Below are positions 1 to 10,899 of a DNA stretch of 64,000 nt, piece after piece. The number at the start of each line of letters is the position of its first letter. Position 1 is the first letter of the stretch. The DNA comes from Paralithodes platypus (Eukaryota; Arthropoda; Malacostraca; Decapoda; Lithodidae): contig CM064481.1 of assembly GCA_032716605.1 (NCBI GenBank), positions 14,206,944 to 14,270,943 of the forward strand, read 5' to 3'. A program made the translations under genes and the position numbers. The notes below the pieces were generated by a model. That model searched no databases, was not told the DNA's origin, and saw only the letters and a list, made by a program, of their open reading frames with translations.

Positions 1-1919
1 CTCTCTCACTCCCAGGGCCAGTCTTACGGCGGGTGGATCAGAGGGTACTCCAGCCGGCGAACCCTTGTCTGCTAACTGGGTCATTCCGGGTGTGTCATCG
101 CGCATGGCCATTTAACACATGGGCGAGGATGGTGGCACGCAAAGGCATCACCTGGCAGTGGCTCCGGCGACCTCGCTTACGTCAGCCGACAAAGGCAAAT
201 TTTGTTTCATTAGAGGTGGAGTCACTGATCCAAGAGATGATCGCCAAGAATGTCATCATCCCGGTCCCTCAAAATTACCCAGTATTTACATCCAAACTTT
301 TTCTAGTGCCCAAAAGGGACAGTGTTCAGATGAGGCCGGTCGTAGACCTGTCTTATCTGAACCTCCACATTCACAAAGTTTCCTTCCGGATGCTGACAGG
401 GAATCAAATCAGGCTAACACTTCCGCCGGAAGGGTGGATGTGTTCTTTAGACCTGACTAACGCGTATTGGCACGTCCCGGTAAACAAAAGGTTTCAACGA
501 TTTCTGGCCTTACGAATAATGCATCAGACTTATGTCTTTCAGAGGATGCCGTTCGGATTGAACCTAGCACCTCGCTTATTCACGAAATTAGTCCGGCAAG
601 CCCTGATGCCCATGTTAGAACAAGGGATCAGGATTTTGTGGTATCTCGACGACTGGCTGGTGGTGGCAGAGACGGAACAGTTATGCATCAATCATGTCAA
701 CATAACATTAAATCATGTAAAATCTCTAGGATTGAGGGTAAACCCGGTAAAGTCAAACCTTGTTCCCTCACGAGTGGTCCAGTGGATAGGGCTGGTCTGG
801 GACACAGCTGCTCTCACTCTGAGTCAGAGTGTGGACAATCGGAACAGGTTTCGCAAGAAACTGTTTATGTTTCTTCACAGTCTGACTACGACATGGAGAG
901 TCTGGGAATCTTTGGTCGGCTCTCGCAACTGGATTCAACTAACTGTAAAGTTGGGCCGGTTGAAAGTCAAACGTTTAATATTGGAGGGCAACAAATTTTG
1001 TCCACTATTGCCGGCGGAAACATTATGGCCCATCACAAAATTAATACACAGCTTACTAGCAGTCTGGGTGAAGAGGGAAACATTGCACTCGGTCATGTCA
1101 TGGACCTCTCCTCCGCCGACGGTATGGGTAGACACGGATGCGTCAGGAACGATAGGTTGGGGCTTTCAGTCAAACCACGGGCATCAGGGTCAAGGGCTTT
1201 GGTCCCATTCAGAAACCTCCCACATCAATGTCAAAGAGTTACTAGTCCCCTTGTATTTCCTTCAGGCTCACGGCTCTACTTTACGGGACAAATCGGTGGC
1301 CTTCAGGATGGACAATCTGAATGCGGTTCACTGCATTCAGAAACAAGGGTCAACGAGATCTCGGAAGTTGCTAAACGTGTCAGAAAAGATTTTTGTTCTA
1401 GCCGACAAGCTGAACATTCATCTTCACGCATCTTATCTCCCAGGCATAGCAAACGTCTGGACAGACGCTCTGTCTCCGAGACAGAGCACAACAGTAGAAT
1501 GGGCGCTCAAGCAAACCATTTTCGACCAAATGATTGCGGAGCCTTACCGTCCACAAGTGGATCTGTTTGCATCCGAGGAGACTCACAAACTTCCGCTGTA
1601 CCTCACCCGCCGGACAATAACGCCGGCGGGAGGACCCGACGCACTGGTGACGGCCTGGAACATGTGGAGTTCCGTTTATCTGTTTCCGCCACCAGACGCT
1701 TCTCTAATGTGCCACGTAGTAAACAAACTACAGGATTATCGGGGCGTAGTCTCGTTAATCGCGCCCCTGTGGCCGGCGCAGTTGTGGTATCAGCAATTGA
1801 AAACGTGGTGCCCGAACCCGGTGTCGCTCCCGGTCGGGTATTTCCACTTAGACATGATTGGCAACCTAGAGACCTCGCTGACTTTTGCATTATGGACATT
1901 CAGGAGGCCAAGTGGCTAA
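1..1919 (+). CDS. DIRS reverse transcriptase/RNase H (5' end cut by window)
   Basis: This is the polymerase that copies the element RNA to DNA. The frame is open from at least 33 to 1919 (628 residues). RT motifs are LFLVPKRD and MRPVVDLSYLN near residues 90-110, FQRMPFGLNLAPRLF near 167-184 and the active-site YLDDWL near residue 204. RNase H follows with WVDTDASG near 364-371 and a TDALS motif near 477, where related copies have ADALS. A C-terminal block containing DLFAS and IAPLWP is typical of DIRS polymerases. The sequence before residue 40 is shared with the end of gag in DIRS-A2, so the true start is uncertain. No internal stop is seen, so this RT may be intact. Confidence 0.85.
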   Translation, partial: LSLPGPVLRRVDQRVLQPANPCLLTGSFRVCHRAWPFNTWARMVARKGITWQWLRRPRLRQPTKANFVSLEVESLIQEMIAKNVIIPVPQNYPVFTSKLFLVPKRDSVQMRPVVDLSYLNLHIHKVSFRMLTGNQIRLTLPPEGWMCSLDLTNAYWHVPVNKRFQRFLALRIMHQTYVFQRMPFGLNLAPRLFTKLVRQALMPMLEQGIRILWYLDDWLVVAETEQLCINHVNITLNHVKSLGLRVNPVKSNLVPSRVVQWIGLVWDTAALTLSQSVDNRNRFRKKLFMFLHSLTTTWRVWESLVGSRNWIQLTVKLGRLKVKRLILEGNKFCPLLPAETLWPITKLIHSLLAVWVKRETLHSVMSWTSPPPTVWVDTDASGTIGWGFQSNHGHQGQGLWSHSETSHINVKELLVPLYFLQAHGSTLRDKSVAFRMDNLNAVHCIQKQGSTRSRKLLNVSEKIFVLADKLNIHLHASYLPGIANVWTDALSPRQSTTVEWALKQTIFDQMIAEPYRPQVDLFASEETHKLPLYLTRRTITPAGGPDALVTAWNMWSSVYLFPPPDASLMCHVVNKLQDYRGVVSLIAPLWPAQLWYQQLKTWCPNPVSLPVGYFHLDMIGNLETSLTFALWTFRRPSG

Positions 1920-2023
1920 CACCGTATGGTAGAAACGTGACCGATAAATTCATGAATCAATATACCCAATCTACAAAGACAGTATCAATCGCACTGGCAG
2001 TCCTTTACTTCTTGGATACTTAG
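467..2023 (+). other. Long open -1 frame overprinting RT, leading into the recombinase
   Basis: A 518-codon open frame lies in the -1 register relative to RT over most of its length. Only its last part, from about 1840, encodes recognisable protein: the N-terminal DNA-binding part of the tyrosine recombinase (PLRHDWQPRDLADF, then KWL and VTDKFMNQY). The rest is Ser/Arg-rich with no known domain. The same register is open over RT in DIRS-A2 (9226-10341) and DIRS-B3 (42386-45193), so the openness recurs. Whether the upstream part is translated is unknown. Confidence 0.5.
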
Positions 2024-2870
2024 AACAGAACAAACCGTACCTTCGGTGGCTTTGGTTTTTAATTATTTAAACTATCTGTTCGAGCAGAAACGTCTATCTG
2101 TAGTAACGTTAAAAAATCACTTAACAGTGATTAGGATGCCATTCTTTGACCTTACAGGTCTAACCATACCACTAGCGGAGGAAACAGGTTTCATGAGAGC
2201 ATGTTTTAAACTCCGCCCACCTCCCCGTCAGCTCATGCCTACCTGGTCTCTGGACAAAGCATTGTCTTTACTTCATTCCTGTCTGTACCAAAATACTGCA
2301 GATTTTGACTTACTTTTAAAAAGGGCAGTATTCCTTATGGCTTTGGCTACCGGGAACAGGGTATCTGAGCTGGCGGCGATGAGCAACACACCTAATTGCA
2401 GAAGGTTTGGTAGGCTCAATGAGTGTATTCTCATTGCACCTTCCCCAGGGTACATCGCCAAAAATGAACACAGTGAACACGTGTTTTCAGAGTTCACGGT
2501 GCCGGCGTTAAAAAGGGGAAAAGTGCACCATAATTTATGTCCAGTGCAAGCGCTAACCAAATATTTGAGAGTAGCACCTCTGAATCAACAGGGTGCTTTA
2601 TGGGTATCAAGTACGGGCAAACGCGTAATGAAACGTAAAATAGCTTCTCTCCTAGTCGAAGTCATTCAAGAGAGTAATCCCGGCATCGTGGGAAGAGCCC
2701 ACGATTTATGCAAATGGGCGGCCTCTTTGCGTTTCCTTAAGAATTTTTCTGTTAAGGACATAGCGTCCACGCACCTATGGTCCTCTAATCATACGTTTTT
2801 GACTCGATACCTTTCAGTAGCTCTAGACAGGCCTTCCATGTCATGTATAGCTTTAAGGCAGAGGGTCTAG
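1840..2870 (+). pseudogene. DIRS tyrosine recombinase, frameshifted and catalytically altered
   Basis: This would be the YR that integrates the circular DNA copy in place of a DDE integrase. The N-terminal SAM-like part lies in one frame to about 1976. A one-base deletion there, judged against DIRS-A2, moves the rest to the frame at 2046-2870. The catalytic fold is clear: ALATGNRVSELAAM carries the first Arg, and SNHTFLTRYLS carries the Tyr nucleophile. The HxxR box, however, reads HDLC where DIRS-A2 and DIRS-B3 have HDIR and HDVR, so the second catalytic Arg is Cys. The codon is TGC, consistent with a CpG change from CGC. The protein is probably dead. Confidence 0.8.
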
Positions 2871-2900
2871 GTGGCCTCTAAGTCACTTATTGTTTAGATT

Positions 2901-2921
2901 AAGAAAAGAGGGGGGGGGGGG
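2901..2921 (+). repeat. A/G polypurine tract with a 12-G run after the recombinase
   Basis: A short AAGAAAAG block runs directly into twelve G residues about 30 bases after the YR stop. The equivalent tract occurs after the YR of DIRS-A2 and, shorter, in the 3' UTR of the DIRS-B copies. Confidence 0.75.
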
Positions 2922-3540
2922 TGCAGTCAGTGTTACATAGGACACCCTAGACCCCGCCGGAGTATGTGTACAGAGCATATGAGCTGTGATACTGTATGTA
3001 GGTGTTGTGATATCAAATTTCTCTGTAGTATTCATTACAGGAAATTGTGCTAAAGTACAATAGTAGTATAACAACATTTCTTGTTGTAAGTAGTTTTGGC
3101 TGTGAAGTAATATAATTTTAAGAAATCTCAGTAGTTGCGACTGCGAATTTTATTTTTGATGTAAGTGCTTCTGCATAAGTACTAGAGTTCAGTACTTCTG
3201 CAAAAGTACAAGAGTTAATTTTATGTTTGGGTATATTTTTAGGAATATATCCACTAGTTTAATGGGGTTTATATGTGCACATGTAGACTTATAAGTTTTT
3301 ATTTTTCACCACTTACTTTAAGTGGGGTGCCTTCTTAACTAGCAGATCTGTGTACAGAGTCTCAGAGTTAACCCTTTTTAATCAAGCAGGCTTCTTCGAA
3401 GCACGCTCCTGCTTGTACCCCTTTTTTTGTATATATATGCTGTATAAAGTTTATGCGCAAAAATATATCTTTTTTACAAAGTAAGAATACTATGTGGTTG
3501 TTTGATTATCTGCTTTTGCTAGAGTTATGATATGATTACT
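2922..3540 (+). other. DIRS-A1 3' untranslated region
   Basis: AT-rich DNA between the YR gene and the ICR with no credible ORF. It contains short near-repeats of the phrase AGTACTTCTGCA/T and a T-rich stretch near 3420-3480. I see no gene here. Confidence 0.55.
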
Positions 3541-3700
3541 AATGTCCCCCTCCAGTCTTAGATATCAGGCATAATCGTCAATGATGGAGGGGCCACTAAT
3601 AAATTATAGGTTTGACTCCTGCAAGGAGATAAAGAAAACCTAATAATTAGTAGTGGCCCCGTAATCATTGACGACTGGGGCCCTCCCGACCATCCCCTTC
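3541..3700 (+). repeat. DIRS-A1 internal complementary region (ICR) palindrome
   Basis: A long palindrome has arms beginning GTCAATGATGGAGGGGCCAC and ending in its near complement GTGGCCCCGTAATCATTGAC. The centre holds GGTTTGACTCC and AGAAAACCTAAT. In DIRS elements this region is complementary to the two joined outer ends and is thought to template completion of the circle. The outer end at 4030-4104 is an inverted copy of this sequence, as expected. Confidence 0.75.
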
Positions 3701-4104
3701 CCATTCGTTGATGAATTAAGGATTTTGGTTTACTTGATATGTCAGTGAAGAAGGAAGTATGACGCCTGAAGTCAGCGTCTGGTCAAATATCCACACAAGT
3801 ACATCCACGAGTATATGGAAAGCTTATGAATAGTTATTCTTATTTTCTTTTTATTTATTATTTGTTACAAAGTTTTTTCGTAGTGAGAACCCAATTTCAT
3901 AATGACAGAACCATGAGTGAGGTTGCGTGCGCTCATGATGAAGGCTCCTCAAATTTGTTATGCTCTGCGCGGTAGATTCAAACTACGGTAAATGAGCGTT
4001 TGAAGAGGAGGCCTTATGTAATAGGCATAATCGTCAATGATGGAGGGGCCACTACTAAATATTAGGTTTTCTTTATCTCCTTGCAGGAGTCAAACCTATA
4101 ATTT
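3700..4104 (+). repeat. DIRS-A1 3' inverted terminal repeat
   Basis: About 400 bases from the ICR to the element end. The last 80 bases (GGGGCCACTACTAAATATT, then GGTTTTC, then CAAACCTATAATTT) are the reverse complement of ICR sequence. The matching 5' ITR lies outside the window. The equivalent region in DIRS-A2 is split by a LINE. Confidence 0.7.
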
Positions 4105-5893
4105 GGACAGTGGTGACCGGCTTCCAGGCCTTCATGTGGGAACTATGGGTCTTGCTGCTGAGGTGGTCACTGAAGGCCTTCTGCTTATTGGTCTCATCGA
4201 CAACAAATGACATGACCTCATTGTCGAAAAAGGCTTTGAAAAGCTGGCCAGGTGATGAGTTGGGTCCCCCAGGGAAAGATGGATCAATCCCTGCGGCATT
4301 TTGGGCGTCATCGAATGTGGCATCTTGTGGCTGAAAGGTCGCCCCATCCTCCCACGTCCAGACATCAGCATGCCTGGCACGGGGACGGGGATGGGCAGCA
4401 GGGGCGTCGGCAGCAGCAGGGGCGGCCGCGGCCACGGCCACGGCCACGCTGACCAGCAGGGCCCCTGGCACGGCCACGTCCAAGTCCACGTCCAAGGGCA
4501 CGGCCACCCCGAGCACGGGGACGTCCAGGGCCACGGCGGAGTGCTGGGTCGTCCAACCACTCTACCTTCGTCCACAACAGGGTCGTCTGGCAGGTCATAA
4601 TTATCCTGCCCAGAATCTGCACTGTGGTCGTCCCTAAATCTTGAAGGGCGGCCATATTCGTGGGTATCTTCTGGGTCATAGGTGGGATCCTGGTCGTCAC
4701 TTGGTGGTGGTACATCAGGTGGTGACTGCTGGCGTGGGCGGCTAGTGGGTGGTGAAGGTGAGCTAGTTGGCTCTGAAGTTTTCAGGCGACAACGAGTGTT
4801 TTAGGGACAGCTTAGGGCCTGAGGTGCTGCTTTCTGCCCCCCATGTGGCCATGAACAAGGCCCTTCTGGAGATGCGTTGACCACTTGCACCACTTGCACC
4901 ACTTGTTGATGGCTGTGGGTCATGCGGAGCCAATTCCGCACCACTTGCACCCCTTACACCACTTCTTGAGGGCAGTGGGTCATGCGGGGCCAATTCCGCA
5001 CCACTTGCACCCCTTACACCACTTCTTGAGGGCTGTGGGTCATGCGGGGCCAATTCCGCACCACTTGCACCACTTGTTGATGGCTGTGGGTCATGCGGGG
5101 CCAATTCCGCACCACTTGCACCACTTCTTGAGGGCTGTGTGTCATGCGGGGTCAATGAGGCACCAGCCGCGGGCGACGAGGGCCCGGGAGACAATGGAAT
5201 AGGCCTACCCACGCTCGACCCTTCACTCTCATCCTCACTATCAGTATCTTCACCTCTTTCCCTTTCGGCTGCCTCCCGTGCCTGCTTCCTTGCACTATCC
5301 AGCACAGCTCTCCTATAGAAATAACTGGCTAATTTGGCCGGGGAAGGAGTCCCCGGAGTCCCCACAGCCGACACCGGGGTCGCAAGCGTGCGCGCCTGAT
5401 CACGTTCACGTGATGCGGGTAGGACACTTCCCGTTTCACCCACACTTTCATCACCTTGATGATGTTCATCGCATCCAACATTGTCATCAATATCATCATC
5501 ACTATCGTCATCATCAGTTTTATGAAAGCCCTGGAATTCTTCGCCATCTTCCACTTCATCAACATCTTCACTAACCACATGCTCTTCCTCAAAATCACTC
5601 TCAATCTCACTAAGGTCATGATCACTTAACTCTTGTAACACACGGGCAACACCACCGGGACTTAGCAACATTTTCTTGGTCGTTTTAGCTTTGCCTTTCG
5701 TAGGCTTACGGGTCGCGGCGGCGGGCGTGGATTCGGACACAGCAAATTTCTTTGGGTTAACTCCAGCCATCTTGGGTGCGTGATAACAACTGATGCTGCC
5801 TGGTAGTTTGTGCTTGGTGGCGCTGCGGTCGCCCACGCACCAAACAAAATCAGCCCGCGCACTTTGAATGCTTTGATTTTGATTTAGCCTCAT
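4105..5893 (-). pseudogene. piggyBac-like transposase N-terminal part, frameshifted and truncated
   Basis: The 5893-4763 frame starts with a basic segment, then an acidic Asp/Glu-rich region (DDDDSDDDIDDN near residues 126-138) typical of piggyBac N-termini, then Ser/Pro-rich tandem peptide repeats of about 17 residues built on SGAELAPHDPQPS. The frame stops at 4763; coding continues in another frame and then a third (4534-4105). That last part reads LFKAFFDNEVMSFVVDETNK, the start of the DDE_Tnp_1_7 domain. It is cut at about 4105 before any catalytic Asp. A GC-rich stretch at 4370-4540 built on GGCCACGGCCAC is low complexity. The assignment to piggyBac rests on the FF...VDETN motif and the TTAA end. 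Confidence 0.65.
4872..5160 (-). repeat. Minisatellite coding tandem peptides in the piggyBac-like gene
   Basis: About five copies of a 48-60 bp unit that includes GGTCATGCGGGGCCAATTCC and a variable number of CACTTGCACC steps. Each encodes one SGAELAPHDPQPS-type peptide. The units are nearly identical, so the array is recent. Confidence 0.8.
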
Positions 5894-5965
5894 ATGAGGC
5901 CTCCCGGACTCCTAACCATTATACAGTTTGCCTCATATGAGTCCTCCCGGATCACATGGGTTTAA

Positions 5966-6210
5966 GTAGCACATGGGACTACTAACTACTCACTTACATT
6001 TTTGGGGAATGTACTTAATGTAAGGGGAATTAAGATTGTATAGTGCTATTCAATTCTTCTTTTTCTTTTAACGTGGAGATTTTATTGAAATATTAGCTTT
6101 TCCAGCCTAGCTTGTCCTTATGAGCATTGATTCTTGAAATTTTCTCACAACAGGTTCGCATGTGGGACACCTAGGAGGATCTGCAATCTCCTTGGTGGGA
6201 GGAAGTTAAA
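5966..6210 (+). other. DIRS-A2 5' untranslated region with possible 3' splice site
   Basis: Noncoding sequence between the piggyBac-like end and the gag start. A pyrimidine-rich stretch ending TTTCTCACAACAG at 6153 resembles a spliceosomal acceptor 58 bases before the gag ATG. DIRS-B3 and DIRS-C4 have better versions of the same feature. Confidence 0.4.
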
Positions 6211-8915
6211 ATGGATAAGAGTGCTTTCTCTTTTTGTAAGGCTTTAGGGTGTAACAATTTAACAGTTATCGGGCACACCCTTTGTTTGAAGTGTGTTCCT
6301 TGCCTAAACCGTTCACGTGGCCGTTGGCTTTCCCAATCGTGCCCTCATTATTCAGCCCTCCGCAATGCCTATTTGAATCATGCTGATAGTCAGTGCAAAA
6401 CTATTTTACTTCACATTAGGCCTGATTATGTAACGTACTGCAAGACCGTCGCCCATAAATCTTTGCAAATGGATGACCAGATTTTAGATGACTTGTTGAA
6501 AGGGGCTTTAGTTACTTCACCCCCTGGGGGTCCTTCTCGTGACACTTCCTCCCGCCAGCCTAAACGACCAAGGACCGTTGATCCGCCGGATACACCAGCT
6601 TCGTCTAGCCGGCGTGACAGGTCCCGCTCTCCTAGACCAAGACCCAAGTCGCCTTCTGATGACCAAGCGACTAAGAGGTCCCGCACTGAATTTGACGCCG
6701 CACTGGCTGCCGGCGATGACAAGTCCAGTAAGAGCAGGTCTAGGAAGTCCTCTTCTATGTCGAAGAAGGCAGCTAAGCTGCCTCCCAAGCCGGTCAAGTC
6801 TTCGTCACACATCTAGTCATGTCTCCGGCCAATCTCACCGGTTCACTATTCCCCACAATCCGCAGCCAAAACCTAAGGTCGTGCCAGTATTAGGGATAGA
6901 AAGGAGTAGCAGTGTGTGTTCTAGCCGGCAGGAAGATGATAGCTCTTCTGACTAGCAGCCCTCAGGTCATGGCCCCTTCTTGTATGACATTCCGGATCTG
7001 AACCTTAGAGACATTTCTGAGCCCTACATTCTCGACGACTCACAAACAGAAACACATGACACCGCTGCCCGGGTCGCCGAGTCTCGGTTGGGGACTGTGC
7101 TGGCCCCCCCGACCCGGTCACCGGGTCCTAACCTACACCAACAAGGAGTACACGCCGAGGAGCTGGCGTCTGGCCAACGCCCAGCTTCTCGACAATCTGG
7201 AACGGAGGAGTTAGAGATGTCCCGGTTTGCGTCTCAGTCTGATCAAGAAAGTCGTATTTACAATATGTAGCTAAGGACCAATTACAAGAGTTATTTTACT
7301 TTATGAGACAGGTTAAAGGCGAGCGACAGGTAGTAGTTCCAGTACCAGTAGCCCCGGTGGTGCGACCTCTAGGGCAAGTACCAGTGCAACCTCAAGTTAG
7401 TGTAACTTTACCTCCCCCTACTGTCACTACTCAGGCTTCCACTTCCGGTGCCACAGCTCTGTTACCGTCCAATTTGAAATTGTTTTCAGATTTGCTACCT
7501 CCCCCACTCGATAAGTCTATTCCTGGTAAGAAGGGCCCTATGCCACTTTTATACGGACTAGACACATCTTGGTCAGTTGTGAAGCCTTTACACCCCGAGG
7601 TCGCACAACCCCCGGTTACAGGAGAGTCGCCTGTGCCGGAACATTGGGTTATCGAGGCAAGTGAAGCGAAAATGTTGAGGGCCAAGAACCAGTCTGGAGA
7701 GGTATTTGATGTTGTCGTCAGGACCATTCCTACATTTTATAATCCTGATTATTTTGTCCATAATTTTTTTATGCAATCACCTGCCTTGCCTCCCGCCTCC
7801 GCCGGAAAACTTTTTTCCGACTGGACTAAATCAGATGGGTTTAATGATTTAAAGCTGTTACAGGGTTTGACCCCAGAATTAAATGCAGTACCCTTCAGGG
7901 ACTCTCATGGGTCTTCTTTAGTTCATCTTCTGGGTTGGGAGTCTAGGCCATGGGTTGCTTGGGGACAAGAGGCCCAGCTGTTCGCCAGCACCATTACTAA
8001 CAAGAGCAGTCATCAGCTCCCATCAGAAGACAATCACTGGTTTTCTATGCCGGTAGGCAAGGCGGACGGGATACCACAATACATTTTTGAATTTTTGGGT
8101 GCCCCTAAACTATCTTTATGCCAGTTACCTGAACCTTTTTGTCCCCCAACACAGGTACAGATCAATAAAGACTTTAAAATGAGGCAGAAAGCCTGGAGAC
8201 TGGCGTCCCAATACCTACTCAGCCGCCAACTAGGGGCCTCTCTGGCCAGGACGACTGAGTCGGCAACGGACGCTGGGACCCAGAAGGCTCTTTCACTGAC
8301 CAGGCGTCTTCTTCTCAAAATTCCATTCAGTCTCTTGGCGACGTCCGGACCGCTCTCTTTGAGGCAGTACGGGTCCGTCAAGACCTGAGGGTGTACTTGG
8401 TGAGGAGGCTCCCGGCGGAGATTGGTAGAAGACTGATTTTGTCCAATGTATTTACCAAAACAATAGCCTCCGACGATGCCTGGCGCACAGTCAATTTCTT
8501 ATTAGACTCACAAACTGCTACCACTTTCAAGTCTAAGGGTGAGCAGCCAGCTAAATCTAACTTTAAAGCTAAGAGTTCCTTTCGTGGTCAAGCACAGTCA
8601 TTCCAGTCATCACAGACTTACACCACCCCTGCGAATAACAGGACGCCTAGAGGGCGAGGTCAATCCAGGGGTAGAGGGCGTTGGTTCAGGGGTTATTCTA
8701 GGAGTAAACCCAGTAGTGATGGTAGCAAGGTCTCTCATCCCCCCAGTCCAAAATCAGTCACATCCCTCCTCTTCAAAAAACTGATAACTTACCACAAGGC
8801 TCTCTCACTCCCAGTGCCAAGGCAAGGCGAGGCGGAAACGAGAGTAGTACTGCCGGACAACACCAGTTATGCAACTGGCAACTTCCGAGATTGTCATCGG
8901 GCATGGCCCCGGTGA
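6211..8915 (+). pseudogene. DIRS gag-like ORF1, multiply frameshifted
   Basis: This is the putative structural, RNA-binding protein. It is spread over four frames: 6211-6816, 6980-7270, 7303-8388 and 8391-8915. The N-terminus has Cys/His spacing C9-C14-H22-C25-C28-C31-C44, matching DIRS-B3 and DIRS-C4. An Arg/Ser-rich tract follows at about residues 125-195. The central region (MPLLYGLDTSW, then VPEHWVIEASE) aligns with the same part of the DIRS-B3 gag, and the C-terminus is Arg/Gly-rich (RGRGQSRGRGRW). DIRS-B3 encodes the whole as a single 953-residue frame, so at least three indels are inferred here. The last frame ends at a stop at 8913-8915, where DIRS-A1 reads through into RT. Confidence 0.75.
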
Positions 8916-8930
8916 ACATGGGCAAGGACA

Positions 8931-10804
8931 GTGGTCCGCAAAGGCCTCTCCTGGTGGTGGTCCCGGCGACACTGTTTACGTATCCCCACAGAATTCAATC
9001 TTGTTTCATTGGAGGTGGGATTAATCGTCACAGAGATGGCCCAAAAGCAGATCATTATCCCCAGTCCTGCGTCACTGCCCGTGTTCATATCCCGGTTATT
9101 TTTGGTGCCAAAAAGGGACAGTGTTCAGATGAGGCCGGTGATCGACCTCTCATATCTCAACACACACATTCACAATCAGTCATTCAGGATGCTGACTGTG
9201 AATCAGATCAGCTGCAAGGCTGGATGTGCTCCATCGATCTGACAGATGCCTACTGGCATGTCCCAATCAACAAACGTTTTCAAAAGTTTCTAGCTTTACG
9301 GAACGGGGATCAAACGTTTGTCTTTCAGAGAATGCTCTTTGGATTAAATCTAGCACCCCGAGTTTTCACAAAATTAGTCCGACAGGCTTTGCTACCATTG
9401 CTCAAACTGAGAATCATGGTGTTATGGTACCTAGACGATTGGCTAGTGGTAGCACAATCCAGAATAATATGCCTTCAACATGTTCAACAGGTATTAGATC
9501 ATGTAGCTGCCTTGGGGTTCAAGGTGAACTTAGCAAAATCCTCCTTGATCCCCACCAGGAAAATCCAATGGGTGGGCCTTATCCGGGATACCGAATTACT
9601 TACTCTGAGTCAGAGCGAAGACAACCGTCAGAGATTTCGGAGGAAACTCTTTCGGTTTCTTCATGCTTGGACAACAACGAGGAGGATCTGGGAATCTCTG
9701 GTAGGCTCACTCAATTGGATACAGCTGACGGTCCCGTTAGATCGTCTGAAGGTCAAACAAATTATTTTGGAAGGAAACAGGTGCTTTCCGCTGTTGCCAG
9801 CGGAAACACTGCGGAAAATTCCAACTTTAATCCACAACCTCCTGGCGGCCTGGGCGAAGCCAGAAGTAATACACTCCTCCTTGACATGGACAGCTCCGCC
9901 TCCAACGGTCTGGATAGATACAGACGCGTCTGGTACCCTGGGAGGGGGTTACCAGTCAAACCTAGGACATCAGGGTCAGGGTCTATGGTCAATTTCAAAT
10001 CATCTTCATATCAATGCCAAGGAGTTGCTAGTCCCCTTATTCTTTTTACAGGAGCACGGCATGAGCCAGGCAGGAAAGTCTCTTGCCTTCAGAATGGACA
10101 ACTTGACTGCAGTGACATGCATTCAAAAGCAAGGGTCAGCGAGATCTCGAGTGTTACAAGGGTTGTAGGAAAAGATCGTTCGACTAGCTGCAAGGCTAGA
10201 GATTTATCTTCATGCAATATATCTGCCCGGCGTGGCGAACGTGTGGGCGGATGCTCTGTCTCGGAGACAGAGCACTCAAGTAGAATGGGCTCTCAAGCAA
10301 AACATCTTTCAAAACATTTTATGAATGGAGGATGCCTTTAGGCACATGGACCTTTTTGTTTTATCTGTGTTTTTCCTTCCTCCGTTCATTGTCTCTTAAA
10401 AAAAGAAAAAAAGATGATTGCCGAACCCTACCATCCACAAGTGGACTTGTTCGCATCAGAGGCAACACACAAGCTACCTCTGTACCTCACACGTCGGAGT
10501 CAGACTCCGGCGGGAGGTCCAGACGCATTTCTGGTAGAGTGGAACAAATGGAGCTCCATTTTATCTATTTCCACCTCCAGACACATTCTTAATGTGCAAA
10601 GTAGTTCACAAACTACGGGATTATCGAGGCATGGTCTCGATAATCGCGCCGTTGTGGCCGGCTCAAGTTTGGTACAATCAATTGAAGGCGTGGTGCGAGA
10701 ACCCGGTGTGGCTCACGATCTCGTACTTCCACTTAGACACAATTGGAAACCTCAAGACCTCGCTGACATTTGCCTTATGGACATTCAGAAGGCCAAGTGG
10801 CTAG
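8931..10804 (+). pseudogene. DIRS RT/RNase H, frameshifted with stop and small insertion
   Basis: The N-terminal RT (LFLVPKRDSVQMRPVIDLSY) lies in the 8931-9242 frame. A deletion of about 13 bases near 9210 relative to DIRS-A1 moves the rest to the frame ending at 10168, which has FQRMLFGLNLAPRVF, YLDDWL near 9429 and WIDTDASG for RNase H. A TAG at 10166-10168 interrupts RNase H. The motif VANVWADALS follows it in the same frame. About 90 bases at 10322-10412, ending in an A-rich tract, are absent from DIRS-A1. Another frameshift lies near 10560. Not functional. Confidence 0.8.
10322..10412 (+). repeat. Unassigned 90-base insertion in RNase H region
   Basis: Alignment with DIRS-A1 around 1525 breaks here and resumes at ATGATTGC (10413). 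The insert ends in an A/G-rich run, AAAAAAAGAAAAAAAG, which could be the tail of a tiny retro-insertion. I do not recognise it. Confidence 0.45.
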
Positions 10805-10899
10805 GCCAGTTTGGGGAATCCGTGACTCACAAATTGATTAATCAAAATGCTAAATCAACTAACAGACAGTATCAATCTCACTGGAAGTCGTTTACTATT

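Larger units (their letters stand above)
1..4104 (+). mobile_element. DIRS-A1: 3' part of a DIRS-type retrotransposon
   Basis: The sequence runs RT/RNase H, tyrosine recombinase, 3' UTR, internal complementary region, 3' inverted terminal repeat, which is the layout of DIRS retrotransposons. The gag and 5' ITR lie left of the window. It is a close relative of DIRS-A2 (5966-18880), with matching RT, YR and ends. The right end stops at about 4104, where piggyBac-like coding sequence begins abruptly, so this copy appears to have inserted into that element. No target duplication is expected for DIRS elements. Confidence 0.85.
4105..5961 (-). mobile_element. piggyBac-like transposon, 5' part
   Basis: The right end abuts TTAA at 5962-5965, the piggyBac target site, and the element strand then starts ACCCATGTGATCC. 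Two 21-bp direct repeats (CCGGGAGG, one varying base, then CTCATATGAGGC) lie just inside the end. The left side is cut within the transposase gene by DIRS-A1, so the rest of the transposase and the other end are missing from the window or displaced to its left. Confidence 0.6.

Noticed and set aside
4252..4715. Several overlapping GC-rich open frames on both strands
   Set aside because: They come from a GGCCACGGCCAC low-complexity run; only the - strand frame ending in the DDE_Tnp_1_7 start has homology support.
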